Notes: a model not told the origin generated them from the sequence alone. Positions 39,200-52,891 are shown, counted from the stretch's first letter. The stretch is 64,000 bases of DNA from Berghia stephanieae (GCA_034508935.3 CM067449.1:1370096-1434095), one strand, 5' to 3'. Numbers and translations are program-made.

Positions 39200-39655
39200 A
39201 ATATTTCTACTAGTTGTTGTGTCATGATATTGAATGAGATGCAGGGTGCTCTGCGACACTTTTGATGTAAATAAAATAAAAGAATAAAAAATAAAAAATG
39301 ATGTTACTATTATTTTTTTGACTTTTTTTTTATTTTAATTTGTAAAAAATCAGTATAAAACAACTTGTAAAGTGTGAACGATTTTTTGTGATTTTTAAAG
39401 GTAGATTCAGAAAATCTATTCATTTGCTGTTTTTCTTTTCTTTTTTTTTTTGTTTCATTCTATTGATCCGAAGTGTTTGGATTCAAAGGGTTCTGACTGA
39501 TTCTGTACAGCTTGTTTTGAATATTTACATTTTATTATTATACCTCTCACCATCAAGTCACGTCACACCCCAAGAATTTTCTTTGACGCTTCTCTATACT
39601 CTGCATTATGAATAAATTATTTGAAGATGAACCATTTGTAGCCTACAGTACTACA

Positions 39656-40190
39656 GTTCTGGGTGGGGTTCCCGACCTCCCATAGTGGGCAGGGAGGTAC
39701 TTGTTCTGTTTTCTACTTCTATCCCCCTGGATCTGTTTTCCAATTGCTTTCAGTTTTTGTCTTGGAATGAGATTACTTAGTTTTGTCCTGACCCTGGCAG
39801 GAGTCCTTGGCTGGGAGGGAATCAGTCGAATGTATAGTTATTGTTTTGGGAGATGACATTTTTTTCCTTGTAAATCATCTCTCTGTTATGTACTTTCCTT
39901 TTAAAATTTTTACACATGATTTGTTAACATTTGAGTGTATTCCTCTTAGTGGGATCTTGTGCTGGTGTCTGGTGAGAATTTTGGGTAACCTCAAACTAAG
40001 TACACTGACAGTATGTTCTTGGAATTTACATCTGTTCCCTATTTGAACCATTTCCCCTACGTCTTACTTTTTCCTCAAGTCCTTTTTAATTGTACATCTA
40101 TTAATGTTTTGTCTTTCCAATTTTCTTCCTTTTTACTGGTGATGATATGACCTAAACGTGTTGCAAGCTTCGTAAAACCATTAAAATAAG
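39656..40190 (+). mobile_element. LINE/SINE-tail repeat family I, nearly full copy
   Basis: About 530 bp starting GGGTGGGGTTCCCGACCTCC, then TGGAATGAGATTACTTAG, a GGGAGGGAATCAGTCGAATG block, GTAAATCATCTCTCTGTTAT, ACATTTGAGTGTATTCCTCT, and a 3' end with ACTGGTGATGATATGACCTA and AACGTGTTGCAAGC. The 3' end resembles invertebrate LINE or LINE-mobilised SINE tails. No tRNA-like promoter is seen at the 5' end, so LINE 3' fragment is the preferred reading. Confidence 0.7.
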
Positions 40191-40363
40191 CCTCCAGTTA
40201 AAGTGAAGACAATTTTTTATTTTCACAGGAAAAATCATGTTCGTCTCGTTTATGGAAAATTTTACAATATTCTATATTGCTATGTCTACATTTAATTTTG
40301 ATTTTCCTGAATTTTAATATGTATTTAATTTTGTTTGTTTATTAAAAGAAAAAAATTGATTTG

Positions 40364-40467
<104 letters not shown>

Positions 40468-40749
40468 CTATTTTAAATTTTGTTTGTTTGTTCGTTAACT
40501 TTTCACTCAAAATCTCGTACAAATCGAAATAGAATTTTACTTCCATTTTGATTATTTCATATGTGACCATTTGACCAAAACAGTGGTAAATCTAAGATTG
40601 ACCTACGTTGGTAAAACACAGGAAGAAATTTAAAAATAACAATTGGAGAGATGAGACATTTCTGGGACACGGTGAAAATGTGAAAATGTTAAAATTTGAT
40701 TTGATGAGCTCAAAGTTGATTCCATACCTGTTTGCTTTGATGGGTCACA

Positions 40750-41626
40750 TATTGGAAGGGTTGATTTTCAAGGTGAGACAAATGCCAAGAGTTGATTTTC
40801 ATTGTGAGACAAACGTTCAAAGTTGATTCCACACCTGTCTGCTGTGATGGGTCACATATTGGAAGGGTTGATTTTTTATGTAAGACAAATACCAAGGTTG
40901 ATTTTCAACGTGAGACAAATAACTAGGTTTGATTTTCAATGTGAGACAATTGCCATGGGTTGGTTTTCAATGTGAGACAAATACCAAGGTTGGTTTTCAA
41001 TGTGAGATAAATACCAAGGGTTGATTTTCAATGTGAGACAAATACCAAGGGTTGATTTTCAATGTGAGATAAATACCAAGGGTTGATTTTCAATGTGAGA
41101 CAAATGCCAGGGTTGGTTTTCAATGTGAGACAAATACCAAGGGTTGATTTTCAATGTGAGACAAATGCCATGGTTGATTTCAATGTGAGACAAATACCAA
41201 GGGTTGATTTTCAATGTGAGACAAATGCCATGGTTGATTTTCAATGTGAGACAAATGCCATGGGTTGATTTTCAATGTGAGACAAATGCCATGGGTTGAT
41301 TTCAATGTGAGACAAATGCCATGGTTGATTTCAATGTGAGACAAATACCAAGGGTTGATTTTCAATGTGAGACAAATGCCATGGGTTGATTTTCAATGTG
41401 AGACAAATGCCATGGTTGATTTTCAATGTGAGACAAATACCAAGGTTGATTTTCAATGTGAGACAAATGCCAAGGTTGATTTTCAATGTGAGACAAATAC
41501 CAAGGTTGATTTTCAATGTGAGACAAATGCCAAGGGTTGATTTTCAATGTGAGATAAATACCAAGGTTGATTTCAATGTGAGACAAATGCCAAGGTTGAT
41601 TTTCAATGTGAGACAATGCCAAGTCT
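40750..41626 (+). repeat. 30/31-bp minisatellite, about 28 copies
   Basis: Consensus unit GGTTGATTTTCAATGTGAGA-CAAATGCCATG, with alternation between ATGCCAT and ATACCAA and between 30 and 31 bp. The left edge at 40707-40870 contains two copies of a flanking segment (TGATGGGTCACATATTGGAA). The unit lacks stops in several frames on both strands, so long repetitive frames appear, but indels keep breaking them and no start context is conserved. Not a gene. Confidence 0.93.
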
Positions 41627-42055
41627 TGGATATGGAGAAAGATGTTCAAAAGGCAGATTGTTGCTCTTTGATCAAATACAAATACAAATGAAGAAAATGA
41701 AAAGGTATTTCCTGTAATTTGCCTAAATTAATTTGTTGAAAAGGAATCAATCACTTGTACAAATTGCTCCATAATGAGGTTGATGTGGCTGCCTCCATTT
41801 GTTTTTGGTTTTTTTCATTTTCATTTTCGAGCAAAAAGGATAAATTATCATCAATATAAATTATTTTTATTGACAGATACAAAACAAGCATAAAGGAAAT
41901 TTGTTTAAATTTATTAAGAGAGGTGTAAAACTTTTGGGACAGAGGCAGGTACGAAACAAAAAATGCACCTTCTGTGGACAGATTAAAAATAATGCTTGAT
42001 AAAGAATTAATCAATTCCTGATATGGTTTTGACAAGATTGAAATACACAGGGCGT

Positions 42056-42485
42056 TCAGAGGTCCTAGGTGAGGTTTTCTGACCTCCCATGGTGGGCAAA
42101 GAGGTCATTGCTTTTGTCTTCTATTATCCTCCATTTCTGTTTTTCCTTTCCATATTGCTCCCTGTCTATTGTTTTGGATTGAGATTGCTCTTTTTTCACC
42201 CCGGGTCCTGGCTGGGATCCTTAACTGGGAAGGAAACAGTTAAATGTTTAGAATCTTTAAAAAAAAATTTTTGTTTGAGAGAGATCATAATTTAAAAATT
42301 GTAAATCATTTTTCTATTGTGTACTATTATGATTATTAGTAAAACACTTACAGACAAACAAACATCTTCCGTTTTCTTTGATGCTTTAATTGTAATTCTA
42401 GAACTTTTTACTATCCCGTTATCTTCCTTTTTACTGGCGCTGATATGACCTAAATGTGTTGCAAACAAAAACAAAAACAAAACAA
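42056..42485 (+). mobile_element. Repeat family I, internally deleted copy
   Basis: GAGGTTTTCTGACCTCCCAT through GGAAACAGTTAAATG, then a jump to the 3' part (TTACTGGCGCTGATATGACC) and an AAACAAAAACAAAAAC tail. Confidence 0.7.
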
Positions 42486-42827
42486 GTGACCTACTAGAAT
42501 GGAAAACATTTAAAAACTAAAACAAACATTCAGCTGACCCAAATACACATCACGTGACATGGTAGGAATATAATAAATATGATAAATAAAACCAATTTTG
42601 GCTCATGTTTGACATTGGAAATAATTTTGTTTATCGATTGTTTTGACGATTGTACATAATCATGGTGACTAATGTGATTGTTTTTTGTTTTTTGTTTTTT
42701 TTCCCAAGTCTGGTGGTTCATAGTTACCAGCCAGATTCTAAAATCTAATTAATATTCATATGGAAATGTCGAGTGCATGTCGGTATGTGGAAAATGTGCA
42801 ATTTGAAACAAATCTAAATCAATGACA

Positions 42828-43408
<581 letters not shown>

Positions 43409-43512
43409 TTGGCCATGCCGAGGCCCCTGGTTATCTCCAAATGTTTGAAACGGAGAATGATAACAATGTGATGATGTCTATAGAGGATGAAACAAAACTG
43501 TTGAATCGGTAA

Positions 43513-44100
43513 TCAGGGAATAATAGTTCCAGGTTCATCTCGTCTTGTCTATGAGATTTTTTTTTAGGCTACACTACTATGAATTTGTTTCAGACATATT
43601 CAGCATATATTAATATTATACTATTTGTATGAGATCAGAGCGTGTTTGCGAATGTGTATCGGACATACTTTCACTTATTGTGTATATAAGAGTGTGTGTA
43701 TGAGATTTTGCTGTCACTGGTGTATTTACCTTGCCTCACCCTATTATTCCTTATCCTCTATTCTAGTATCATTCATCAATGCAGTCGATTTACATAGTGC
43801 TATTATTATTATATTATAGTTTGGACCAGTAGTCGTGGGTGAGCTGATGGTGGTTGTAAGTGTAAGGCATCCAATCACCTGTTGGATGTTATGGGGTTTG
43901 AGTCCATTGGTTTTATATCTCCTCATGATTGCAGATTTTTTTTTGATGTCATTGCCTAGGTCTTGTTATTAGTTCATGCAGTCAGTCCTCTAGAAAACGT
44001 CTACAACGTTTGATGATAATAAATGTGATAAAATTTGTAGCAAGGATGTTAAATTCTAACATTGTATGACGTTTTGTGACGATAAAATGCCATGTAGATG
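43513..44100. other. Intergenic DNA
   Basis: No supported gene. Sequence is moderately AT-rich without a recognised repeat. Confidence 0.4.
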
Positions 44101-44106
44101 AATTTT

Positions 44107-44285
44107 ATACCTTGCAGATGTAGGTATTGGTGGATGGTAACATATACGTTATACCTTGCAGATGTAGGTATTGGTGGATGGTAACATATACGTTATACCT
44201 TGCAGATGTAGGTATTGGTGGATGGTAACATATACGTTATACCTTTGCAAATGTAGGTATTGGTGGATGGTAACAGATACGTTAC
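44107..44285 (+). repeat. 44-bp minisatellite, about four copies
   Basis: Unit ATACCTTGCAGATGTAGGTA-TTGGTGGATGGTAACATATACGTT; starts at 44107, 44151, 44195 and 44239, exactly 44 bp apart. The last unit is slightly diverged. Confidence 0.93.
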
Positions 44286-46974
44286 TGGTAGTTAGATATT
44301 GGTATGTGAAACGTGAATGAAATGTGTTAGCGTCACTGTTGTGTTGATGAATCAGTTTTATGGTTTGCGGGTGGTTGGATGGGAGCATCACCCTTGAATC
44401 ATATACCTATGATGTACGCATGGGTGTACGATCCGATAGTGATGTCGTTTCTTCTTCTCTTTACTAGCCTATCCTGCTTCTTTGGTTTGTGATTGTATTT
44501 TTGACAGGGGATATTTTTTTTTTCTGTAAATCTTCTGCCTGTTTGTTCTTGGTTATTTATAATTTAGCTTATGATATCTTTAGGTTATGATTTTGATTTA
44601 CATTTGTACTATTTTTGTTAGATTGCTTGTTTTTTTTTTGTTTCAGCGGTCTCTGATATAACCTCAATGTGTTGGAAGAGACCTAAAGCAACAAACAAAC
44701 AAACAAACAAAAAAAGTTTTATGGTTTGATGAACTCTCTATGAAATACTTGTACTTTTTGTAAAATTGGTAAAGTTAATGAAATGATGATAATAAAAATT
44801 TGAAAAAAACAAACAAAACCCCGAACAAACCAGATACCACGATTAGATATTCACAGAATTATTGCTAGGTGGGGTTCTTGGCTTCCCATAGTGGGCAGGG
44901 TGGCACTTACTGTGTCTTCTATCCCCCTATATCTGGGTGGGGTTCCTGACCTCCCATAGTGGGCAGGGTAGCACTTACTGTGTCTTCTATCCCCTTATAT
45001 CTGTTTTCCAACTTGCTTTCTGTTTTTGTCTTGGAATGAGATTACTTGGTTTTGCCCTGGCCATGGCCGGATACCCTGGCTGAGAGGGAAACAGTCAAAT
45101 GTATTGTTTTGGGAGATGGTGTTTTTTGTCTTGTAAATTTTCTTTCTGTTATATATTGTTATATTTGTTATTTTGAATGTATAATGTAAACATTTGAGTG
45201 TATTCCTCTTAGTGGGATTATGGGTGGGGTTCCTGACCTCCCATTGTGGGCGGGGAGGTATATACTGTGTCTTCTATCCCCCTATATCTGTTTTCCAACA
45301 TGCTTTCTATCTTTGTCTTGGAATGAGATTACGTGGTTTTGTCCTGGCCCTGGCCGGATACCCTCGCTGGGAGGGAAACAGTCAAATGTATAGTTAGTTT
45401 TGGGAGATGATATTTTTTCCTTTGAAAGCATCTCTCTATTATGTACTGTATTATTTTTCTTTTTACATATTTAAGATTTGTAAACAATTGAGTGTGTTCC
45501 TATTGTCGGGGGCCTGTGCTTATGTCTGGATGAGACATTTAGTGTGATCTTGGAATCTACATCTGTTCCCTATTTGAATCATTTCCCCTTTGCCTTATTT
45601 TTGGATGCTATAATTGTAACTCTAGACTATCCCATTTTCTTCTTTTTCACTGGCGATGATATGACCTAAATGTGTTGCAAGTGCCGTAAAACCCCTAAAA
45701 ACAAACAAACAAAACATAAGTTGATCTCAAACTTAGTACACTGTTAGTGTGCTCTTGGAATCCACATTTGTTCCCTATTTGAACATTTTCCTTACATTAC
45801 ATTGTTATTCTAGAATAACTTCTTGAAATCACATTTTCTCACTTTTTACTGGCGCTGATATGACCTTTTTAAATGTGTCGCACTGGGCGGGGATCCTGAC
45901 CTCTCATAGCGGGCAGGGAGGTACATACTGTGTCTTCTATCCCCTTATATCTGTTATCCAACATGCTTTCTGTCTATGTCTCGGAATGAGATTACTTGGT
46001 TTTGTCCTGGCACTGGCCGGAATCCTAGCTGGGAGGGAAACAGTCAAATGCATAGTTATTGTTTTGGGAGATGATATTTTTTTCCTTGTAAATCATCTCT
46101 CTGTTATGTATTATTATTTTTGTTTTGAATGTATAATGTAAGCATTTGAGTGTGTTCCTCTTTGTTGGATTTTGTGCTTTTGTCCGGATGAGACTTGTAG
46201 GTGATTTCAAACTAAGTACATTGGTAGTATGCTCTTGGAATCTACATCTGATCCCTATTTGTTCTCAGTTCCCCTTTGTCTTACTTTTTTCTTGGTAGCC
46301 TTAATTGTAATTCTATAACTTTTTACTATCCCATTTTCTTCCTATTTACTGCGCTGATATAACCTAAATGTGCTGCAAGCGCCGTAAAACACTTCAAAAC
46401 AAACAATGTATAATGTAAGCATTTGAGTGTATTCCTCTGTTGGATTTTGTGCTTGTGTCCGGATGGGACTTTTATGTGATCTCAAACTTAAGTACATTGG
46501 TTGAATGCTCTAGGAATCTACATCTGATCCCTATTTGTTCCCAGTTCCCCTTTGTCTTACTTTCTCTTGGGTGCTTTAACTGTAATTCTAGAACTTTTAA
46601 CTATCCCATTTTCTTCCTTTTTACTGGCGCTGATATGACATAAGTGTGTTGCAAGCGCCGCAAAACCCTTAAAAACAAACAAAACAACTTTTAATTGTAC
46701 ATAATTTGACTTTCCCATTTTCTTCCTTTTTCTGGCGCTGATATAACCTAAATGTGTTGCAAGCGCCGTAAAACCCTTAAAAACAAACCAAACATTTCCC
46801 TCTATCATCTTCCTTTTTTTACTAGGGCTGCAATGACCTGATAGTGTCGCAAGCGGTAAAAAAACCCCATAAAAACAAGCAAAACCAAGCACCTAGTATA
46901 CCTTGCTGAAATGCCATGCATGTCCATGGTCAGACAACCGTTTTAAAATAAATAAAAATAAAATAAAATTCCCT

Positions 46975-47180
46975 TTATTCATCCCATAGGGGAAATTTGT
47001 CTCTTGAGTTTATTCCAAGGGAAGATTGGAATAACCCAGGCATCAGCCGCAGTGCAGCGCCGCAAATTGAGCTAGGGCGAGGTGACTTGCTCAAGGCCAC
47101 ACAGCAAAGCGGCGGGTGATCGAACTCAGTATCTTTCCGGTACGAAGCAAAGACCTTACCGCTGAGCCACGCTGCCCCTA
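46975..47180 (-). mobile_element. tRNA-derived SINE, family 3
   Basis: On the minus strand: head with A box GTGGCTCAGCGGTAAGG, B box GAGTTCGATCACC, then GTGTGGCCTTGAGCAAGTCA (a core common to several animal SINE superfamilies) and a tail with TATTCCAATCTTCCCTTGGA. A partial copy is at 15421-15560. Confidence 0.85.
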
Positions 47181-48240
47181 AAATGAGATGAATTAGATGT
47201 TATAAGAATTTGCTTTCATTTCATTATGCCAATCATCAATTAGAAACATTGTAAATAAAGTTTTAACATTTGATTCGTTATTTCTCAATCTATTGGTTGG
47301 TTACTAACTCACATAGTGGACACGGAGGTACTTGCTGTATCTTGTATCAACCTGTGTCTTGTTTTCCATTTGCATTCTGTCTTTGTCTTGGAATGAGATA
47401 ACTGTTTTGTTCTGACCCTGGCCTTGGTCCTTGGGGAAAACAGTCAAATGTCTAGTTATTGTTCTGGGTGGGGATCCTGACCTCCCATAGCGGGCAGGGA
47501 GGTACATACTGTGTCTTCTATCCCCTTATATCTGTTTTCCAACATGCTTTCTGTCTTTGTCTTGGAATGAGATTACTTGGTTTTGTCCTGGCCCTGGCCC
47601 TAGTCCTGGCTGGGAGGGAAACAGTCAAATGTATAGTTATTGTTTTGAGAGATGATATTTTTTTTCCTTGTAAATCATCTCTCTTTAATCTTTAATGTAT
47701 GATGTAAGCATCTGAGTGTATTCCTACTTGTTGGATTTTGTGCTTGTGTCTGGATGAGACTTATAGGTGATCTCAAGCTAAGTACATTGATGGTATGCTC
47801 TTGGAATCTACATCTGATCCCTATTTGTTCCCAATTCCCCTTTGTCTTACTCTCTCTTGGTGCTTTAATTGTAATTCGAGAACTTTCGACTATCCCATTT
47901 TCTTCCTTTTTACTGGCGCTGATATAACCTAAATGTGTTGCAAGTGCCGTAAAACCCTTAAAAACAAAACAAAAACATAGTTATTGTTTTGGGGGATTCT
48001 ATATTTTTCCTTGTAAACCATCTCTCTGTTACGTACTATTGATGTTTTTATTTTGTGATTTGTAAACATTTGAGTGGGATCTTGTGCTGTCTAGTGTCTG
48101 GGTGAAACGTTTAGGTAATCTTAAACTTAGTACACTGGTGGGAGTCCTGGCTGGGAGGGAAACAGTCAAATGCATAGTTATCGTTTTGGGAGATGATGTT
48201 TTTTCCTTGTAAATCATCTCTCCGTTATGTTTTCTTATAT

Positions 48241-48469
48241 GTGACCCATCGTCTCGAAACGGTATTATGTCGGAACGAACCATATGCTTAAAATGAATTA
48301 AATGTTAAACTGGTCAAAAATATAAGTTGTTGGCATTAGCACCCAAAATATGGTATCCATTCTCTAAATAAACGTACAACTCAACACAAGTCTGATATTT
48401 CTGGCTATAAAGTCAATTTTCAACATCTTAACCAACCCGACTTAATACCGTTTTGAGGCGAAGAGTCAC
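48241..48469. mobile_element. MITE family C, short copy 1
   Basis: 229 bp with inverted ends of about 40 bp: GTGACCCATCGTCTCGAAAC at left and the complement of GTGACTCTTCGCCTCAAAAC at right. Interior AATGTTAAACTGGTCAAAAA is shared with the 900-bp version at 30663-31561. Confidence 0.9.
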
Positions 48470-48827
48470 ATATTTGTTATTTTGAATGTATAATGTAAGC
48501 ATTTGAGTGTATTCCTCTTTGTTGGATCTTGTGTCTATGTCCGAATGAGACTTATAGGTGATCTCAAACGAAGTACACTGGTGGTATGCTCTTTGAATCT
48601 ACATCGGATCCCTATTTATTCCTAGTTCCCCTATGTCTTACTTTTTCTTGGGTGCTTTAATTGTAATTCTAGAACTTTTTGCTATCCCATTTTCTTCCTT
48701 TTTACTGGCGCTGATATGACATAAATGTGTTGCAAGCGCCTGAAAACCCTTAAACACAAAACAAAACAAAAACAGGATCTGTCCTTAGACGTCGCCACAC
48801 GAAGTTAACTTATAATAGGATTCAATA

Positions 48828-49290
48828 GTCTGATGTCACGTGGCCCAGCAACGAGCAGCGTGGTTCTAAACAAAGAAAATCGGTACTTTTTAATCTTCAT
48901 GCTGGCTAGAACTTTACAAATATATGACCCTTCGCCTCAAAACGGTATTAAGTCGGGTTGGTTAAGATGTTGAAAATTGGCTTTATAGCTAGAAATATCA
49001 GACGTATTGAATTTGTATATTTTATTGAGGAGAATGGATACTATATTTTAGGGTGCGAATGCCAACAAATTATATTCGTGACCAGTTTAACATTAAATTC
49101 GGCTTCTAGGCATACGGTTCGTTCCGACATAATATCGTTTTGAGACGACGGGTCACAATGTCATGTGATCCGAATGTATAAAAGTCAAAACATGATCAAA
49201 TTTATGTTTTTCTCCTCTGGATACACTTTTATGCTCGTCGGACAAGTATTTCATAAGGGTTTCCGCCATTGTTCCGATAAAAACCCGAAT
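48828..49290 (+). mobile_element. MITE family B copy split by MITE family C
   Basis: Left B half 48828-48924, right half 49157-49290, with an opposite-orientation C element between. The B interior (TCATGTGATCCGAATGTATA) continues across the junction. Confidence 0.85.
48925..49156. mobile_element. MITE family C, short copy 2, inside MITE B
   Basis: Starts TGACCCTTCGCCTCAAAACG, ends CGTTTTGAGACGACGGGTCA; inverted relative to the copy at 48241. Confidence 0.9.
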
Positions 49291-49500
49291 GTATCTGGCC
49301 GTGCCGTAATAAAGTGTATATCTTTTAGCCAACTCTGTTTGGCCGTACCGTATTTCAGCATATTTTTTTCGTTTTTTCCTCTATAAATCTACTTATTGTT
49401 AAGGTCTGGATGCATTGCAGCATGGACTCCCTGCAATTTATTACGGTACGGCTGGACTACGAGTGGTCAGCAAATTGCGATTTATTACGGTCTGGCCACC
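49291..49500. repeat. Imperfect foldback repeat
   Basis: GGCCGTGCCGTAATAAA near 49300 is inverted as TTTATTACGGTCTGGCC at about 49480, with an additional TTTATTACGGTACGGCTGG between. A small decayed inverted-repeat element is likely. Confidence 0.55.
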
Positions 49501-49617
49501 ATGGTTATATCACACCAACAAAGTCGTTTCCTTTTCAACGTTTGACGAAGTAATATATTCATGGTGATGGTGATAGCCGTTGATGGGTGGAGTGTGTATT
49601 CTTTTTTTCTGATTAGC

Positions 49618-49869
49618 TTAACTCCCTCCATACCAGCCATTTTCAGGATTTTCTTCAAAACTTCAAACCCAACTAACACAAAAATATAATTTTTTATATC
49701 ACACAAGCATAATAGTAGCGGTAAAGTTTCTTTAGCAATACATGCTCTACAACACACTGTTCATTATCTTTAAATTTTATGATGTACAAGAGAAATTTGA
49801 ATATGAAAAATGTTGGTTGTATCGTAACGAATGTGACGATTTTCCTATAATTGGTAGGGAGAGGGTTAA
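49618..49869. mobile_element. TTAA-flanked element family F, short copy
   Basis: TTAACTCCCTCCATACCAGC at left and TTGGTAGGGAGAGGGTTAA at right, TTAA at each edge. Shares ATCGTAACGAATGTGACGAT with the other F copies (in inverse orientation). Confidence 0.85.
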
Positions 49870-49999
49870 CTTTGCTACAGACCAGTAATCTATCAGGTGT
49901 GTTCATTTGTAAAAATTCATTGACACACCAAATTATAGTCGACACGATGTCCTGTGGAAGACTTACAATCTTTAACCACTGAATTCGTTAAGATTTCTT

Positions 50000-50312
50000 A
50001 TTGAACAGTGGGCTGGTCATATAAAATTGTTTACATAATAATGTGAAACTTGAGTGTGCATGGCGTAGACTGGGAAAAAAACACGTTTTTTGTTTTGCTC
50101 AGTTCAAATACAGACATACCAAATCAACCAACGCCCAAACATTTAAACCTTAATCTTGCTTAAGAGACATTTAGAAGTATTAAACAGTAGGCTGGGCTGA
50201 TAAAATTGTTTACATAATAGTGTGACACTTGGGCGTGCCTTGCGTACATTGGCAGTTTTCCTTGTTCAATCCAAATACAGATAAATCAAAACAACCAACG
50301 CCCAGAGTGAGG
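50000..50312 (+). repeat. Two diverged direct repeats of about 135 bp
   Basis: TAAAATTGTTTACATAATA and a GTGTGCATGGCGTAGACTGG-like block, ending in AACCAACGCCCA, occur at about 50005-50135 and again at about 50183-50302. Confidence 0.75.
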
Positions 50313-51314
50313 AGTGATAGTGATTTTAGATAAGTACCGGATTCGTAGGTAATGACGTCGAGTGCTGAGTGTGTAATCCACAATGCGATATGCTGGCTTT
50401 TCTATCAAGCACACGCAGTGGGAATTGTCATTCCATTTCTGGAATTGAACAAGACAGTTTTTCACTGACCCTTGTGCGCGCAGTTTTCTCGCTATGTGGG
50501 ATTTTGAGTTTGCTATAGAGTAGTGAGCTCTAAGTAGATGAAATGGAAAGAGACCGTTATCTCCCATAACTCTGACTTATAAGGATCTTCGACGGGAGTT
50601 GGAGAATCTCGAAGAGCCGATAATATTTCAGGATTTTGTAGGCCTGCTATTATTATTAGTGGTTGTCCGTAGTCCTATCGGATCTGGGTGTAGTAACTGT
50701 AGCATCCGTGAATGTCTAGTTAGGTTTCCGCTAAGAGTGACATATCCCACATGTGACATATACGTGCGAAGTGAAAGTCTAAATGCAGATGAGAAACCAG
50801 ATGGCCCTTATTTATTGTCTCAGGGCTAGAACGATTAACACATTTGCTACATACGATGCCGTTGCATTGTGTTGTATGTATTGATGTATTTACATTGTGT
50901 TGTATGTATTGATGTATTTACAATCGTGGGAAGTTGAGGCGATTGAATTATGTAATTACAGGTAAAAGGTGATGTGCTTACAACATTTTCTGGACGTCCC
51001 CCAGCATGACTCCTGTATTCTAAACTTAAGTCCGAACAAGAAGTGGCAAACCAAAAGAAACAATATTATATGAATGTGCATAGTGTCAGATTCATGTCCA
51101 CAAGCTAAGCTTGGTTTGTTCCACGAAGTGTGAAATCCCATGTCAATCATATGATTCCAACACATAGAGAATTTGGCGATATCAGCATAGCCGTCCACGC
51201 CATTCTCTAGCAGTTAGTTATGACAAAGCCCGACTACGGAAATCACCTTGAAAAAAATCATAGAATCAGCCCAAAAAAAGATTGAAACCAGTTTACTTTT
51301 GTTCTTTTTATTAT

Positions 51315-51319
<5 letters not shown>
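50313..51319. other. Intergenic DNA
   Basis: No gene that I can support. A 32-bp segment (GTTGTATGTATTGATGTATT type) is directly duplicated near 50868-50925. A 76-codon plus frame at 50599-50829 has no ATG start and no recognised relative. Confidence 0.4.

Positions 51320-51386
<67 letters not shown>
51320..51386. repeat. (CT)n microsatellite
   Basis: About 33 CT units, followed by TGTGTTTG. Confidence 0.95.
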
Positions 51387-51390
<4 letters not shown>

Positions 51391-51629
51391 TTGTATGACA
51401 TGATACGTCTTTGTTTATTTCTCACTACCCAGGCATCACACTTCGTGCGAAATCCCCAGTGTGACCTTTCTTCGGTATGGGGTCATTCGTGGTATCATAA
51501 ATTAACGGACGGGAAAAGGTCCGATACGCTTTTTTTACGAACGGGGCCGAAAGATGCCAGTGTAATAAGAGCTGAAATCATTTCGGCCGTAGCGTATAAA
51601 GTACAATTACAATACATTTTGTAGGTAAA

Positions 51630-52890
51630 TATCTATAAAATGAATGGCTACCTTGTAATGCCATTTACCCAAAAGTTTCAGCAATTATTTTCCTGTGTAC
51701 TGTCCAATAATATAGACGGTTCGTTCAAGTATGACAAAGCCACAAATATTTTTCAAACCCGACCTCCGATGGCGAATGCATGTTTTAATGAAAATTAATG
51801 CGAAAAGCACTTTTCAACAAAGTGTAAAATATTTGAAAAGTATCTTTTCTATAACAATAACAGTTTCTGTTCCCAAACTGTCTAAAGTGCTCTGAAGTTA
51901 TAGATGGTATCATTTTTTGACAGGAGAATCTCATTTAAATGTTAGACTGAGACAATCGTTATAGCTAATCACCGGCCTTAGGTGCTTTTTTACGGTGCGG
52001 CCAAATCAAGGAGGAATGTTTCCAATGCCTCGGCCGGGCAAAGGATATGATCAACTTTGGAAATTGATGTTTCGTATCGAATACACACATAGAATTGTCA
52101 TTTATGAATATTAAATCAGCTCATCTGATTGTAGACTTCATTAAAACTTCTTTGTTAGTTGAAATACATGGATAAAACAGGTCATGGTATTTTCTAGAAA
52201 GCTAACCGGTTTCAGTACGATCACATTAATGTGTTCAATACGATAAAAACAACACATTATGGTGTGTCAGTTCCGATGACATCCCATCAACACAAAAACC
52301 TTAAAGTAAACTATAGCACGTGCATAACTCGGTGTTTTACGCAAGGAGTAAAAGAGTGGAAAATTTTGTTGAAATGATGGCTGCAAACGGTATTTACTTA
52401 AATCCAGGTCTAGATTACACATAATCGGTCACACGGTGAACATTTTTGTTTTTGCGGAGTTTTTAGTGTCTCCTGAGCATTTTAATCTTTATTTGAAGCA
52501 AATAGGGTGATGTTTTCATGAAGTTATGGTCACATGAATTGGCTAGGGTGTGAAACCCTAATTTTGAGAAAATCGCTTCCAAGAGTTGAAATTAAGTATA
52601 CTAATTACCTTCATAAAAAAATTAAAACAAAATATTTAGGAGTATCTAGAATTCAATTAAAATATTTCATCAATATGTAGAAAAAGATTTGATTTAACGA
52701 TTTTTGATGATAACTCATTTTCCATAAAAATTGACCTCTTGACTAAAATTGTCAATATCTCCGTTCGAAGCTTTTCACCATGGGACTTATTATCTCAAGG
52801 ACGCCCACAATATCATCGTTGTGCCACGTAGTAACGATAATGGCGACCGTCGCCAATGACGACGGATAACAACGAATACACTGCTCTCCG
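51630..52890. other. Intergenic DNA
   Basis: AT-rich, no supported gene or repeat other than a GGCC-rich patch near 51975-52045 that may be a decayed inverted-repeat element. Confidence 0.4.
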
Positions 52891-52891
52891 C

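Larger units (their letters stand above)
44868..48775 (+). mobile_element. Clustered copies of repeat family I
   Basis: At least seven full or partial same-orientation copies of the family I unit, with starts (GGGTGGGGTTCCTGACCTCC type) near 44868, 44935, 45225, 45885 and 47465, and several 3'-only pieces (45713-45880, 46409-46890, 47976-48135). It is interrupted by a family 3 SINE (46975-47180) and a family C MITE (48241-48469). Most 3' ends carry AAAACCCTTAAAAACAAAC. Head-to-tail order suggests local amplification. Confidence 0.75.

Noticed and set aside
41083-41691. Long repetitive reading frames on both strands
   Set aside because: They are translations of the 30/31-bp minisatellite; indels break every frame and no start or splice context is kept.
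50599-50829. 76-codon plus frame with a Leu/Val-rich segment
   Set aside because: No ATG start, no splice partners and no recognised family.
51433-51624. 63-codon open frame after CACTACCCAG, with FVRNPQCDLSSVWGHSWYHK
   Set aside because: The acceptor-like site is good, but the frame ends in a stop with no recognised domain and no partner exon. Kept only as a curiosity.
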